Source: Streptomyces longhuiensis
Lineage (GTDB): Bacteria > Actinomycetota > Actinomycetes > Streptomycetales > Streptomycetaceae
Length of the DNA: 64,000 bases
NCBI RefSeq assembly: GCF_020616555.1
Contig: NZ_CP085173.1
Coordinates: forward strand, 8,200,001-8,264,000
Reading direction: 5' to 3'
The notes beneath the pieces are model-generated. The model did no database searches and had not been told where the DNA came from. It worked only from the letters and a program-made list of their open reading frames with translations. Positions 36,535 to 45,848 of this stretch are shown piece after piece. A program made the translations under genes and the position numbers. Within the stretch, counting starts at the first letter, position 1; the number at the start of each line of letters is the position of its first letter.

Positions 36535-38019
36535 GTGCCCTCCGCGTCGTCTGGTTCCTCTGGTTCCTCTGGTTCCTCTGGTTCGTCTAGTTCGTCTGCG
36601 TCCTCCGCGTCCTCCGCGTCCTCTGATTCCTCCGGTTCTTCTGCGGGATCCGCATCCGGCCGGCCTGCTTCCCCAAGCCTGTGGCGGGACCGCGACTTCC
36701 GCCGACTCTGGGTGGGCCAGACGGTCTCCCAACTCGGCGAACACACAACTCTGGTGGTCCTGCCGCTCTGTGCCGTCCTGACGCTCGGCGCCGGCGCCGG
36801 TGAGCTCGGCGTCCTGCGCGCGGTGGGGCAGGCGCCGATCCTGCTGCTCTCACTCCTGGTCGGCGCGTGGGTGGACAGATGGCGGACCCGCACGGTGATG
36901 GTGCTGGCCGACGTGGGCCGGACGCTGGCCCTGGGCGCCGCCGCCGTGGCGTGGTTCTTCGGCGCGCTCGGCCTGCCCGCGCTGCTCGTGGCCGGCTTCG
37001 CCGTCGGGGCACTCTCGGTGTTCTTCGACGTGGCCTACCAGGCGTCTCTCGTACGGCTGGTGAAACGCGATCAACTGGTGCGGGGCAACAGCGCGCTGGA
37101 GGGCAGCCGGTCCGCCGCCCAGATCGCCGGTCCCGCACTCGGCGGGGCGCTGGTCTCGCTCCTGTCGGCACCGATCGCCGCCGCGTCCAGCGCTCTGCTC
37201 TTCGCGCTGTCCTTCCTGTCGATCCGACGGATCCGCCGCAGCGAGTCGATCCCCGAGCCCACGCACCAGGCCTCGCAACGTCTTCCGGAGCCTGCGGAGC
37301 AACTCTCGCAGCGCCTCCCGGAGCCCAAGCATGAGTCCAAGCAGAAGCCCCAGCGGCGTCCCCCGCGGGTCTGGCGGCGGATCGGTGCGGGCCTGCGCTT
37401 CGTCATCGGCGACACCTCGCTGAGGGCCGTGTGCCTCGCCTCGGCCGCCTTCCAGTTCTCACTGGCGGCGACGACGACCGTCTATCTGCTCTTCCTGCCA
37501 CGGGAACTGCGCCTGTCCGGCACAGAGGTCGGTCTCGTGCTCGCGGCCGCGGGGCCGGGCGCGCTCCTCGGCTCGCTGCTGGCAGCCCGCCTGCCGGGCA
37601 GGTTCGGGCACGGGGTGGTGCTCGTGTCCGCGGCGGCACTCGGCGACGGAGCGTTCCTGTGCGTGCCCGCGCTGCACGGGTCCTCCGCGGGAACGGTTCT
37701 CGCCCTCGTCGCGGTCGGCCTCGTGTTCGGGACCTTCGGCCAGCTGGTGAACGTCACGGTGATGGCCGTCCGGCAGGCCCTGACCCCGGACGGGATGCAG
37801 GGCCGCGCGGCGGCGACCATCACGTTCGTCGGCATGGGCCTGACCCCGCTCGGCTCCCTGCTCGGCGGATTCCTCGCGGACGAGTGGGGGCTGCGTCTCG
37901 GTCTCGCGGTGACGGCGGCGGGGATGCTGCTGTCCCCGCTGCTGATGGCGCTGTCCCCGCTGGCCCGCCTGGGACGGACGCTTCCGGCCCGCGGGGCTCC
38001 CTGCCCAGCCCGTTCATGA
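36535..38019 (+). CDS. MFS transporter with Ser/Gly-rich N-terminal repeat
   Basis: 494 residues. The first 45 are a Ser/Ala/Gly tract encoded by 9-nt tandem repeats. The body has about twelve membrane helices beginning Leu-Trp-Arg-Asp-Arg-Asp-Phe-Arg-Arg-Leu-Trp-Val-Gly-Gln-Thr-Val-Ser, typical of the Tet/macrolide-efflux (MFS_3) branch, with an Asp-Arg-Trp-Arg-Thr-Arg loop. The central cytoplasmic loop contains Gln-Arg-Leu-Pro-Glu-Pro repeats. It probably exports a small hydrophobic compound. GTG at 36535 follows AAGGGA at good spacing; a GTG at 36427 is an alternative without a binding site. Confidence 0.8.
   Translation: MPSASSGSSGSSGSSGSSSSSASSASSASSDSSGSSAGSASGRPASPSLWRDRDFRRLWVGQTVSQLGEHTTLVVLPLCAVLTLGAGAGELGVLRAVGQAPILLLSLLVGAWVDRWRTRTVMVLADVGRTLALGAAAVAWFFGALGLPALLVAGFAVGALSVFFDVAYQASLVRLVKRDQLVRGNSALEGSRSAAQIAGPALGGALVSLLSAPIAAASSALLFALSFLSIRRIRRSESIPEPTHQASQRLPEPAEQLSQRLPEPKHESKQKPQRRPPRVWRRIGAGLRFVIGDTSLRAVCLASAAFQFSLAATTTVYLLFLPRELRLSGTEVGLVLAAAGPGALLGSLLAARLPGRFGHGVVLVSAAALGDGAFLCVPALHGSSAGTVLALVAVGLVFGTFGQLVNVTVMAVRQALTPDGMQGRAAATITFVGMGLTPLGSLLGGFLADEWGLRLGLAVTAAGMLLSPLLMALSPLARLGRTLPARGAPCPARS
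36547..36645 (+). repeat. Tandem 9-nt repeat, about 11 units
   Basis: Units of TCTGGTTCC and close variants (TCTGGTTCG, TCTAGTTCG, TCCGCGTCC) run in frame and encode Ser-Gly-Ser or Ser-Ala-Ser triplets. Whole-unit gain or loss changes the length of the transporter's N-terminal tail without shifting the frame. Confidence 0.85.
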
Positions 38020-38259
38020 AACTGGGTGCGCATGATCCGGTGCGCCCCGCGTCAGGGGGAGAGACGACTGGTGGAGCGGCGCGCACACGCGCCGACGCTC
38101 GGGCCGTGGACGTCACCAGGGCCACCCGCACCGCCATCGAGACCTTCCGGGAAGCCAGGGCCCCGGCCACGGCCCCACAGATCACCGTCACGGTCACCGG
38201 CATCGCGCGATCGGCATCGTGTGACCGGCGGCGTGTGTCGGGCGCGCCGGTCCGGGGCG

Positions 38260-40980
38260 TCAGTGAGCCGTCCGTAGCGGCCGGTTGTCCCTGAGCCGGC
38301 TGTAGATGCGCTCCGGCGTCAGGGGCAGTGCGCGACAGCGGACGCCCGTGGCGTCGTGGAGCGCGTTCGCCAGGGCGGGGGCCACCGGGTTGACGCAGCA
38401 TTCCGCCATCCCCTTCGACCCCATGGGCCCCAAGGAATCCGCCGACTTGACCAGGAGCAGTTCCGTGCGGGGGACGTCGGCGTAGGTGGGGATGCGGTAG
38501 TTGCGGAGGTTCGGGTTGGCCATGGCTCCGCCCGCGTCGACCTGGTAGTTCTCGGTCAGCGCGAAGCCGATGCCCTGGGCCACCCCACCCTCCACCTGCC
38601 CCCGGACCTGCGCCGGGTTGATGACGACGGCCGCGTCGGTGGCCTGAACGCTGTAGAGGATGCGGATCTCGCCCGTCACCTGGTGCACCGCGATCTTGAA
38701 TCCCTGTGTGTTCGATACGACGCTTCGGGGCGATCCGTAGGCCTTGCGTGCGGCGGTGAAGCGGATTCCGCGCGCGCGTGCCAGCGCGACGAGTTCGGCC
38801 AGCGGCACGTGCTGGTCCCCACAGACGACTTCTCCGTCGCCCAGCGAGCACATGACCACGTGGACACCCGTGTGCGCGGCGGCGAATTCGAGGATGCGGT
38901 CGCGTACGGCGTTGGCCGCGCGGAGTACGGCGTTGCCCGCCACGAAGAGTCCCGCGCTCGCGAACGCGCCGGTGTCGAATCCCGTGCGGTCGGTGTCCGA
39001 CTGCACGAGGCGAATGCGTGAAGGCGTCGTCCCGAGTTGGCCGGCCGCGATCTGGACGTGCGCGGTCGACGTGCCCTCGCCGAACTCGACCGTGCCGACG
39101 GCCAGTTCGTACACCAGGTCGTCGCCGAGCGTGACCCAGGCCTCGGAGATGTGCTCGGTCGGGGGCGCGGTCTCGTGCAGGGAACTCGCGACCCCGGACC
39201 CCATGAGCCAACCGGAGCCGGGCGGTGGCTCGTTGCCGGTACGGGCCAGGGCGTGATCCACCAGATCGATGCACTTGCCGAGCCCGTCCTCGTTGAACAT
39301 CACGTCGTCGGGGCCGTCGTGCAGGGCGACGAGCGGATCGCCCGGCCGCACGATGTTGCGCCGTCGCAGTTCGAGCGGGTCGAGGTGCAGGGAGCGGGCC
39401 AGTTCGTCCATCGCCGATTCCACGGCGAACGCGGGCTGCGTCATCCCGTAGCCGCGCAGGGCCCCGCTCGGCACGGTGTTCGTGTAGACGGAGAAGCCGT
39501 CGTACTTCTTGTTCGGGCAGCGGTAGATCATGACGGCGGCGCCGCCCGCGTACAGCGTCTCGCCGCCGTGGTTTCCGTAGGCGCCCGTGTTCGACACATT
39601 GCGGACCTGGAACGCCGTGAGCGTGCCGTCCGCCTTCGCGCCGAGCCTGACCGTCAGCGTCATGGGGTGCCGCGGCGAAGCCGTCGTGAACTCCTCCTCG
39701 CGGGTGTACTCGAAGCAGACGGGCCGGCCGGTGTCCAGGGCGGCGAGCGCCGCCAGATCCTCCGAGATCACTTCCTGCTTGCCGCCGAAGCCGCCACCGA
39801 CCCGCTTGCAGAACACGCGGAGCTGGTCCGGGCGCAGTGCGAAGAGATGGGAGAGCTTGATCTTCGCGATCGACGGCGACTGCGAACTGGTCCGCACGTT
39901 CAACCGGCCGTTCTCCACCCAGGCGATGGAGCCATGGGTCTCGAGATGGGCATGCTGCACGCGGGGCGACGAGTACGTCCCTTCGTGGATCACGTCGGCC
40001 TCGGCGAACCCCGTGTCGACATCGCCGATGTGCGAGTGGATCTCCAGCAGGATGTTGTGGACGGCATCGCGGACGAACGGGTCGTCCGTGGCGTGCAGTT
40101 GGGGAGCTCCATCGGCCATCGCGGCCTCGGGGTCGAACACCGCCGGCAGCTCCTCGTACTCCACCTCGACCCTCCGGCAGCCCTCCTCCGCAGCGCCGAC
40201 CGTGTCGGCCACGACCGCGGCGACGCGCTGGCCGACGAAGCGGACCGTGTCGTCGAGGATGTACGTGTCGTCCGGATCGACCAGGTGGTCGGTGTGGATC
40301 GCGGTGGAGAACCGCTTGCGCGGTACGTCCTCCCAGGTGTAGACGCGATGCACGCCGGGCACCGCCAGCGCGGCGCTCTTGTCGATCGACACGATCCGGG
40401 CGTGCGCGTGCGGCGAGTGCACCACCTTGAGGTGCAGCATGCCGTGGACGTCGGTGTCCATCGTGAACTCTGCGCGACCGGTCACCACGTCGTCGCCGGC
40501 CGGTGCGCCGACGCTTGTCCCGACGGCCTTTCCCGGCGCGGCCGTCTCCACGCCGACGACGCCCTTCACTGCGTCCTCGATCGCTCGATAGCCGGTGCAG
40601 CGGCAGAGGTTGCCCTTCAGTGCGCGGGGCAGATCCGCCTTTTGCGCCTCGGTGAACGTCGCTGACGTCATGATCATTCCCGCGGTGCAGAAGCCGCACT
40701 GGAACCCTGGGGCATCGCGGAACTGCCGCTGCATCGGGTGCAGTTGACCCGGAGACCCGAGCCCCTCGATCGTCGTCACCTCAACGCCTTCCGCGCGGAA
40801 GGCGGGCGTGATGCAGCTGTGCACCGGATTGCCGTCCAGCCACACCGTGCACGCGCCGCAATCGCCCGCGTCGCACCCCTTCTTGACGCCGTAATGACCG
40901 AGCGACCGCAGGAAGGTCCGCAGGCACTGGCCGGGGCCCGGCTCTTCGTCGAATCTCCTGCCGTTCACGACGTACGTCAT
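38260..40980 (-). CDS. Xanthine dehydrogenase-family molybdopterin enzyme, fused [2Fe-2S] and Mo-binding subunits
   Basis: 906 residues. Residues 1-150 hold the plant-type cluster Cys36, Cys41, Cys44, Cys56 and the second cluster Cys95, Cys98, Cys126, Cys128. Residues of about 165-900 are the Mo-cofactor subunit, with Gly-Gly-Gly-Phe-Gly-Gly-Lys, Ala-Leu-Arg-Gly-Tyr-Gly and the active-site Glu in Gly-Ser-Lys-Gly-Met-Ala-Glu. It hydroxylates a purine, aldehyde or N-heterocycle. The gene overlaps the stop of the FAD subunit gene by ATGA. The small and large subunits are normally separate or fused with the FAD domain between them; here FAD is on its own chain. Confidence 0.9.
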   Translation of the reverse strand: MTYVVNGRRFDEEPGPGQCLRTFLRSLGHYGVKKGCDAGDCGACTVWLDGNPVHSCITPAFRAEGVEVTTIEGLGSPGQLHPMQRQFRDAPGFQCGFCTAGMIMTSATFTEAQKADLPRALKGNLCRCTGYRAIEDAVKGVVGVETAAPGKAVGTSVGAPAGDDVVTGRAEFTMDTDVHGMLHLKVVHSPHAHARIVSIDKSAALAVPGVHRVYTWEDVPRKRFSTAIHTDHLVDPDDTYILDDTVRFVGQRVAAVVADTVGAAEEGCRRVEVEYEELPAVFDPEAAMADGAPQLHATDDPFVRDAVHNILLEIHSHIGDVDTGFAEADVIHEGTYSSPRVQHAHLETHGSIAWVENGRLNVRTSSQSPSIAKIKLSHLFALRPDQLRVFCKRVGGGFGGKQEVISEDLAALAALDTGRPVCFEYTREEEFTTASPRHPMTLTVRLGAKADGTLTAFQVRNVSNTGAYGNHGGETLYAGGAAVMIYRCPNKKYDGFSVYTNTVPSGALRGYGMTQPAFAVESAMDELARSLHLDPLELRRRNIVRPGDPLVALHDGPDDVMFNEDGLGKCIDLVDHALARTGNEPPPGSGWLMGSGVASSLHETAPPTEHISEAWVTLGDDLVYELAVGTVEFGEGTSTAHVQIAAGQLGTTPSRIRLVQSDTDRTGFDTGAFASAGLFVAGNAVLRAANAVRDRILEFAAAHTGVHVVMCSLGDGEVVCGDQHVPLAELVALARARGIRFTAARKAYGSPRSVVSNTQGFKIAVHQVTGEIRILYSVQATDAAVVINPAQVRGQVEGGVAQGIGFALTENYQVDAGGAMANPNLRNYRIPTYADVPRTELLLVKSADSLGPMGSKGMAECCVNPVAPALANALHDATGVRCRALPLTPERIYSRLRDNRPLRTAH

Positions 40981-41804
40981 GGCCCGTCACCGGCCGACAG
41001 TTCGCGACGAATCTCTTCGGCGAAGTACTTCGTCAGATGGCGACGGTGTTCGGGGGTCCCGTTGGGATCCGCGAACCAGAGACCGGCGGGGATGGCGTCG
41101 ACGCTCCGCCGCAGAGTTGAGGCATCGGGCAGGGCGTCGAAAGCGAGGCGCACAGGCCGTGTGGTCCCGGCGGTGACGGTGAGCAACAGGTCGCTCGTGC
41201 CCGGTGTTTGAGTGCCGATGAGGAAGACCGTCGAACGGCCGAGGCGGGTCAGCGTGAAACGGCGGTGGGCGGTGCGTTTCCTCAGGGCATGGGCCGGAAT
41301 CTCGACGCGCCGCAGGATTTCACCGGGGCGGAGAACGTTCTGGTGGTCGCCGGTCACGAAGTCGATCGCATCGACGGTGCGCGTGGACCCGTCGGGGGCC
41401 CACAGCTCGTACCGGGCCTCAAGCGCGGCCGTCAGCGTGATCATGGGGCCGGCGGGCAAGGAAAGACAGATATTTCCGCCGACGGTCGCAGAATTCCATA
41501 CCTTGAACGAGGACAGGAAGGCTTCGCAGCTTTTCGAGAAAAGAGCGCCGGCGATCCAGTCATTCGGAAAAGCGAAGGAATAGAGCTCGCGAACGGTGCA
41601 CGTGGCGCCGATTTCGAGCCCCGCGTGGCTCGGGGCGAGGGAATCCCAGCCCAACGCCGTCAGGTCGACCAGCCGGCGCAAGCTCGGCTGCTCCACGGAG
41701 AACAGCCACGTACCACCCGCGAGCCACGCATCGCCCTCACGCCAGTCCGCACCGGGCCGGTCGAGCGGGCGCCGGACGACTTCCGTGACGGTGTTGAGGT
41801 CCAT
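40977..41804 (-). CDS. FAD-binding subunit of xanthine dehydrogenase-type enzyme
   Basis: 275 residues of the CoxM/XdhB fold. Features are Leu-Ala-Gly-Gly-Thr-Trp-Leu near the N-terminus, Ile-Gly-Ala-Thr-Cys-Thr-Val-Arg-Glu-Leu and Ala-Thr-Val-Gly-Gly-Asn-Ile-Cys. The last matches the FAD phosphate-binding region. It passes electrons from the iron-sulfur clusters of its partner to NAD or another acceptor. It is the first gene of a two-gene operon; accessory genes for molybdenum insertion are not nearby. Confidence 0.87.
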   Translation of the reverse strand: MDLNTVTEVVRRPLDRPGADWREGDAWLAGGTWLFSVEQPSLRRLVDLTALGWDSLAPSHAGLEIGATCTVRELYSFAFPNDWIAGALFSKSCEAFLSSFKVWNSATVGGNICLSLPAGPMITLTAALEARYELWAPDGSTRTVDAIDFVTGDHQNVLRPGEILRRVEIPAHALRKRTAHRRFTLTRLGRSTVFLIGTQTPGTSDLLLTVTAGTTRPVRLAFDALPDASTLRRSVDAIPAGLWFADPNGTPEHRRHLTKYFAEEIRRELSAGDGP

Positions 41805-41905
41805 AGGCGACTGACCTCTCGCGCGATGATCGTGCGACGGAGACCCCCCGAGCGTCGTGAGAATTCAAGTGTCGTCGGAATTCCCTGTGAACTAGACTAC
41901 GCCGT

Positions 41906-42871
41906 ATGGGTATCCGTGCAAGCGGCACTGCCACCGTCGTGACCTCCCAGAAGGTGCGGGAAGGTCTCGACGAGGAATACGACCGTTGGCAGGAGAAGGT
42001 GAACCGGACCGTTCGGGACTTCGACGGATTCGAGGGAACGGAGACCTATCCCCCCGGATCGGGCGAGGAACACGAATGGGTCGTGGTGTTCCGCTTCGCC
42101 GGCACGGACCAGCTCGCCACGTGGCTGGACTCGACCGCACGCCGGGAGCTACTGGCCGAAGGCCGTGAACTGCTGGACGGCGCCCCGACACATGAGGTCC
42201 TCGCCGGCGGCCGCATCGACGAGCCCGACCGGGTGGAGGGCGTCACGGCCGTCATCTCGCACGACGTACGGCCGGGCAGGGAAGAGGAATTCGAGCGCTG
42301 GCAGGAAAAGATCCTGAAAGAACAGGAGAAATACCCCGGCTTCATGGGGACCGAATTCTTCCGGCCCGTCGAGGGAATCCAGGACCATTGGGTGGTGGTT
42401 TTCCGGTACGACACCCGTGAACATCTCGACGCCTGGCTGGACTCCAGCCGCAGAACGCAGCTCCTGAAGGAAGGGCGTGAGTACTTCGCGTCCTACGACG
42501 TCCGCAAGGTGGGGACGGCGTTCGGCGGCTGGTTCCGATTCGGCTCGGACGAGGGGGAAGAGGTCCCGCCCAACTGGAAACAGGCCATGACCGTCGTGCT
42601 GGCGCTCTATCCCACCGTCATGGTCCTGAATCTGACCGTGGGTCATGAGTTCGCCGTCCTGGGCGTCCCCGGATACCTCGGCCTGTTCTTCGGCAACATA
42701 CTGAGCGTCAGCATTCTGAGCTGGCTGCTCATGCCCCTCGTGAACCGCGTCCTGGCCTTCTGGCTCCGGCCCGGCCGGACCCGCACCGTCCGCGTCGACG
42801 TGGCGGGCGCGGCGCTCGTGGCCCTGTGCTGGGCCCTGACCGTCCTCGTCTTCGCCCTGACGACGGGCTGA
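41906..42871 (+). CDS. Tandem ABM-domain membrane protein
   Basis: 321 residues. Two homologous ferredoxin-like alpha/beta (antibiotic biosynthesis monooxygenase, ABM) domains occupy residues of about 10-100 and 105-200; both contain Glu-Glu-x-x-Arg/Glu-Trp-Gln-Glu-Lys and a Trp-Val-Val-Val-Phe-Arg strand. Three hydrophobic segments follow in the last 110 residues. This is the COG3224-type arrangement. The soluble domains would face the cytoplasm. Family members are of uncertain function and catalysis is not established. Confidence 0.82.
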   Translation: MGIRASGTATVVTSQKVREGLDEEYDRWQEKVNRTVRDFDGFEGTETYPPGSGEEHEWVVVFRFAGTDQLATWLDSTARRELLAEGRELLDGAPTHEVLAGGRIDEPDRVEGVTAVISHDVRPGREEEFERWQEKILKEQEKYPGFMGTEFFRPVEGIQDHWVVVFRYDTREHLDAWLDSSRRTQLLKEGREYFASYDVRKVGTAFGGWFRFGSDEGEEVPPNWKQAMTVVLALYPTVMVLNLTVGHEFAVLGVPGYLGLFFGNILSVSILSWLLMPLVNRVLAFWLRPGRTRTVRVDVAGAALVALCWALTVLVFALTTG

Positions 42872-42941
42872 CGCCGCGTTCTTTCCCGCGGACAGAGGCC
42901 GGGTGGCGCCGGTCACGCTCATCCGGTGATCTCCTTGCCGA

Positions 42942-42983
42942 CGATGTTCCGGGCGATGTTCCGGGCGATGTTCCGGGCGATGA
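42942..42983. repeat. 12-nt tandem repeat
   Basis: CGATGTTCCGGG is repeated three times from 42942 and followed by a partial fourth unit. It lies in the gap after the ABM gene. Unit length is a multiple of three, but no convincing gene covers it. Confidence 0.75.
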
Positions 42984-43114
42984 TCCACTTCTGGATCCGC
43001 GTCATCCGAGGGCGGCGTTCCCCCGGCCGGAAAAGACACCGGCTCGACGTCCTGCGATCGCAGGGGCGGTGACCTGAGGCCAGGACATGCCGCGGGAGCC
43101 GGGCGTAGCCTTGG

Positions 43115-45541
43115 ATGCAGACATTCCAGCACTGGGCAGGTCGCATGGCCACGATGCACGCATCATGCGAGACCGGTCATAAGAATCCTTTCGACACGAC
43201 CACAGCAGCGATGATCGTGCTGGATGCGCAGGGGAGAGTGACTGGCTGGAGTCCTGCAGCCCGTGATCTCTACGGTGCCGACACCAGGGATGTGCTCGGT
43301 CGCCCGGTGAGCGAGGTTCTGCGGGATGTTCGGGCCGGGGGAGACACGCTGCAAGGCCTCGGGACAGCGGGGGCGCCGGCACCCGGGGACGCCTGGACCG
43401 AGAGGCGTACCGTTCGGCGCCCGGACGGGGCGCTGGTGGAGACGGTCCTGCGCGTCTTCCCGGTGGAGCAGGACCGGGGGCGGCCCGCATGGGTCGTGAT
43501 GGCGGCGGCGAGCGACCGCTATGAGAAGTGGGTGACCGACCAGTCGATGTTGTCCGGGCTCTTCACGCAGGCTCCCGTGGGGCTCAGCGTCTACGGCCCC
43601 GACGCTCATCTCAACTGGGCCAACGACGTGGTGCAGCAGGTCATGGGCTGGCGCCCCGGTGAATGGGAGGGCCAGGCCAACCGAGTGCTTTATCCGCACG
43701 GCAGCATCCTGTCCCCTCCGGATTACCACGAGGTGGAGGAGGTGCTGGAGGAAGTGCTGCGCACCGGCGAAGCCGTGCTCGACGTCCATTGGCGCGGGCC
43801 CACACCCGCCACCTGCGCGTACCACCGGGTCTACTCGTGCTCGTACTTCCGCCTTCAGGACGACGCGGGCCACCCCCTGGGCGTCTGCGAGGCGTCCGTC
43901 GACATCACCGATCGCTACGAGGCACAGGCTCGCCTGGCGCTGCTCAGCCGAGCCAGCGGGATCGGTACCGCGCTCGACGTCGGGAAGACGGCGGAGGAAC
44001 TCGCGGAGCTCGTCGTTCCGGATCTTGCCGACTCCGTACGCATCGAGGTCGCGGAGTCGGTCCTGGCCGGAGAAGAGCCACCGTCCTCGGCCTCCGGTGC
44101 ACCGACGGGGCTACAGCTCATGGCAGAGCGCACCAGGAGCGCCGCGTCCGTTGCGCAGAGTGATGCGTTGCTGGGTGTCATCGGCAGTGGTCCGACGACC
44201 GAGAACCGACGCCGGCTGGCCCTGCCCCTGCTCCTGGGCGGCAGCACACTCGGCACGGTCACCCTCCGGCGGCAGCCGCCCCGCGCACCGTTCACCGAGG
44301 GGGACGGCGCCCTCGCCGAAGAGCTGGCATCGCGCACCGCGGTGTGCGTGGACAACGCCCGCCGCTACGTCCGCGAGCACACCACGGCGCTGAAGCTGCA
44401 GCGTGACCTCCTCCCGCGAGGACTACCGCAACCGAGTGGCATCGAGCTCGCGCACCGCTACATCCCCACCACCGGGCCTCGCGGAGTCGGGGGCGACTGG
44501 TACGACGTGATTCCCCTGTCGGGCGCCCGCGTCGGGTTGGTGGTCGGTGACGTGGTGGGGCACGGGGTGGACGCCGCGGCCACCATGGGACGGCTGCGCA
44601 CGAGCGTGAGGGCACTGGCCGCCCTGGACCTGCCGCCGGACGAACTCCTCACCCGGCTCGACGACTTGGTGGGTCAGACACGAGTCGGAATACACCGGAC
44701 GCCGGGCGACGAGGGGACGGACAGGGCGCTCGGGGCGACCTGCCTGTACGCCGTGTACGACCCCACCTCCCGCACCTGCGCCATGGCCGGCGCGGGCCAC
44801 CTCCCGCCGGTCGCCACCGGCCGTGGGACAGGCACCGGGCGGGCTGAACCGCTCGACCTGCCCACAGGACCCCCGCTGGGCATCGGTGGGCTGCCTTTCG
44901 AGAGCGTGGAATTCGAGTTCGCCGAGGGCACTGTGCTCGCCCTGTTCACCGACGGAATCGTCAAGGCGCGCGGCCGGGACGTGGACGAGGGAGTGGCGGA
45001 CGTGTGCGGCGCCCTGGACGCCTCGGCCGGGTCCCTGGAGAAGGCGTGCGACGAGGTTGTCTCCCTGTGCGCGCAGGGATCCGCCGATGACGATGCCGCG
45101 CTGCTGCTGGTGCGCGTCCACGCCTTCCCCATGGACAGCGTGGCCTCCTGGCATGTCGCCTCCGACCCGGCCGAGGTGGCCGGAGTCCGTGCACTCGTCC
45201 GGGAGAGGCTGGAGGACTGGGGGCTGGACGAGGCGGTGTTCGTCTCCGAACTGGTCGTGAGTGAACTCGTCACGAACGCCATCCGATACGGCCGCCCCCC
45301 TGTCTCCCTGCGCCTGCTTCGGGACGTCGACCGCACGCTGATATGCGAGGTCTCGGACGGGGGCCACACCTCTCCGCATCTGCGCAACGCCGGCGACGAC
45401 GACGAAGGCGGGCGGGGCCTCTTCCTGGTGGCCCAGCTCACCGCCATGTGGGGCACGCGCGACGAGCGCCAGGGCAAGACGATCTGGGCGGAGATCGGGC
45501 TGGGGCAGGAAGTACCGCTGGACCTGTTCCTGGAGCCGTGA
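43115..45541 (+). CDS. PAS-GAF-SpoIIE phosphatase with C-terminal HATPase domain
   Basis: 808 residues. Two PAS-like sensor domains (about 30-130 and 145-275) and a GAF domain (about 280-420) are followed by a PP2C/SpoIIE serine phosphatase with Gly-Asp-Trp-Tyr-Asp, Gly-Asp-Val-Val-Gly-His-Gly and Phe-Thr-Asp-Gly. At the C-terminus is a RsbW-like HATPase domain with Glu-Leu-Val-Thr-Asn-Ala and Gly-Gly-Arg-Gly-Leu-Phe. Such proteins dephosphorylate anti-anti-sigma factors while the HATPase part binds or phosphorylates them, linking a signal to sigma-factor release. No anti-anti-sigma gene is adjacent. Alternative ATG at 43145. Confidence 0.9.
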   Translation: MQTFQHWAGRMATMHASCETGHKNPFDTTTAAMIVLDAQGRVTGWSPAARDLYGADTRDVLGRPVSEVLRDVRAGGDTLQGLGTAGAPAPGDAWTERRTVRRPDGALVETVLRVFPVEQDRGRPAWVVMAAASDRYEKWVTDQSMLSGLFTQAPVGLSVYGPDAHLNWANDVVQQVMGWRPGEWEGQANRVLYPHGSILSPPDYHEVEEVLEEVLRTGEAVLDVHWRGPTPATCAYHRVYSCSYFRLQDDAGHPLGVCEASVDITDRYEAQARLALLSRASGIGTALDVGKTAEELAELVVPDLADSVRIEVAESVLAGEEPPSSASGAPTGLQLMAERTRSAASVAQSDALLGVIGSGPTTENRRRLALPLLLGGSTLGTVTLRRQPPRAPFTEGDGALAEELASRTAVCVDNARRYVREHTTALKLQRDLLPRGLPQPSGIELAHRYIPTTGPRGVGGDWYDVIPLSGARVGLVVGDVVGHGVDAAATMGRLRTSVRALAALDLPPDELLTRLDDLVGQTRVGIHRTPGDEGTDRALGATCLYAVYDPTSRTCAMAGAGHLPPVATGRGTGTGRAEPLDLPTGPPLGIGGLPFESVEFEFAEGTVLALFTDGIVKARGRDVDEGVADVCGALDASAGSLEKACDEVVSLCAQGSADDDAALLLVRVHAFPMDSVASWHVASDPAEVAGVRALVRERLEDWGLDEAVFVSELVVSELVTNAIRYGRPPVSLRLLRDVDRTLICEVSDGGHTSPHLRNAGDDDEGGRGLFLVAQLTAMWGTRDERQGKTIWAEIGLGQEVPLDLFLEP

Positions 45542-45848
45542 GTTCGATCCCTGACCCGGCCAGGGATCCGCAGTCCCAGGCGTGGTGCAGGCCCAACGCC
45601 TGCCGACGCTGTGGCGGGAGTCCAGGCGACCGAATACGTCCGCGAGAGGGCGGTCATCCAGTCCCTCGTACGCGCCGCACACTACGGCGAGTTGGAACCG
45701 ATCGCCCGGTCCGGGATGAGCGCCCGGGCGTGCCGTGGGGCGGGTCATGTGGAGGAGGTGTGCATGGCGGACGACGCATGATCCTTCATGTAAACAGTGC
45801 GTGTTAGCCTGCCCGCGGTCGCGATCGAAAGCATACGGGGGAGGCGCG
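45542..45848. other. Intergenic region with a five-codon minigene before the WXG-like operon
   Basis: No normal gene. At 45751-45759 GGAGGAGGT, a near-ideal ribosome binding site, precedes ATG at 45764, but this frame encodes only Met-Ala-Asp-Asp-Ala before stopping at 45781. It could be a leader peptide or the stump of a deleted gene. TTCATG and GTTAGCCT around 45785-45812 may be the promoter of the operon. Confidence 0.4.

Noticed and set aside
42942..42983. Short tandem repeats as a CRISPR array
   Set aside because: Units are contiguous, 12 nt long, without spacers, and no cas genes are present.
42919..43152. Minus-strand small frame with Asn-Ile-Ala-Arg repeats
   Set aside because: The repeat is simply the 12-nt DNA tandem repeat; there is no ribosome binding site and the remaining residues look random.
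45343..45807. Open frames through the end of the SpoIIE gene into the following gap
   Set aside because: They overlap the HATPase coding sequence in another frame and have no recognisable domain.
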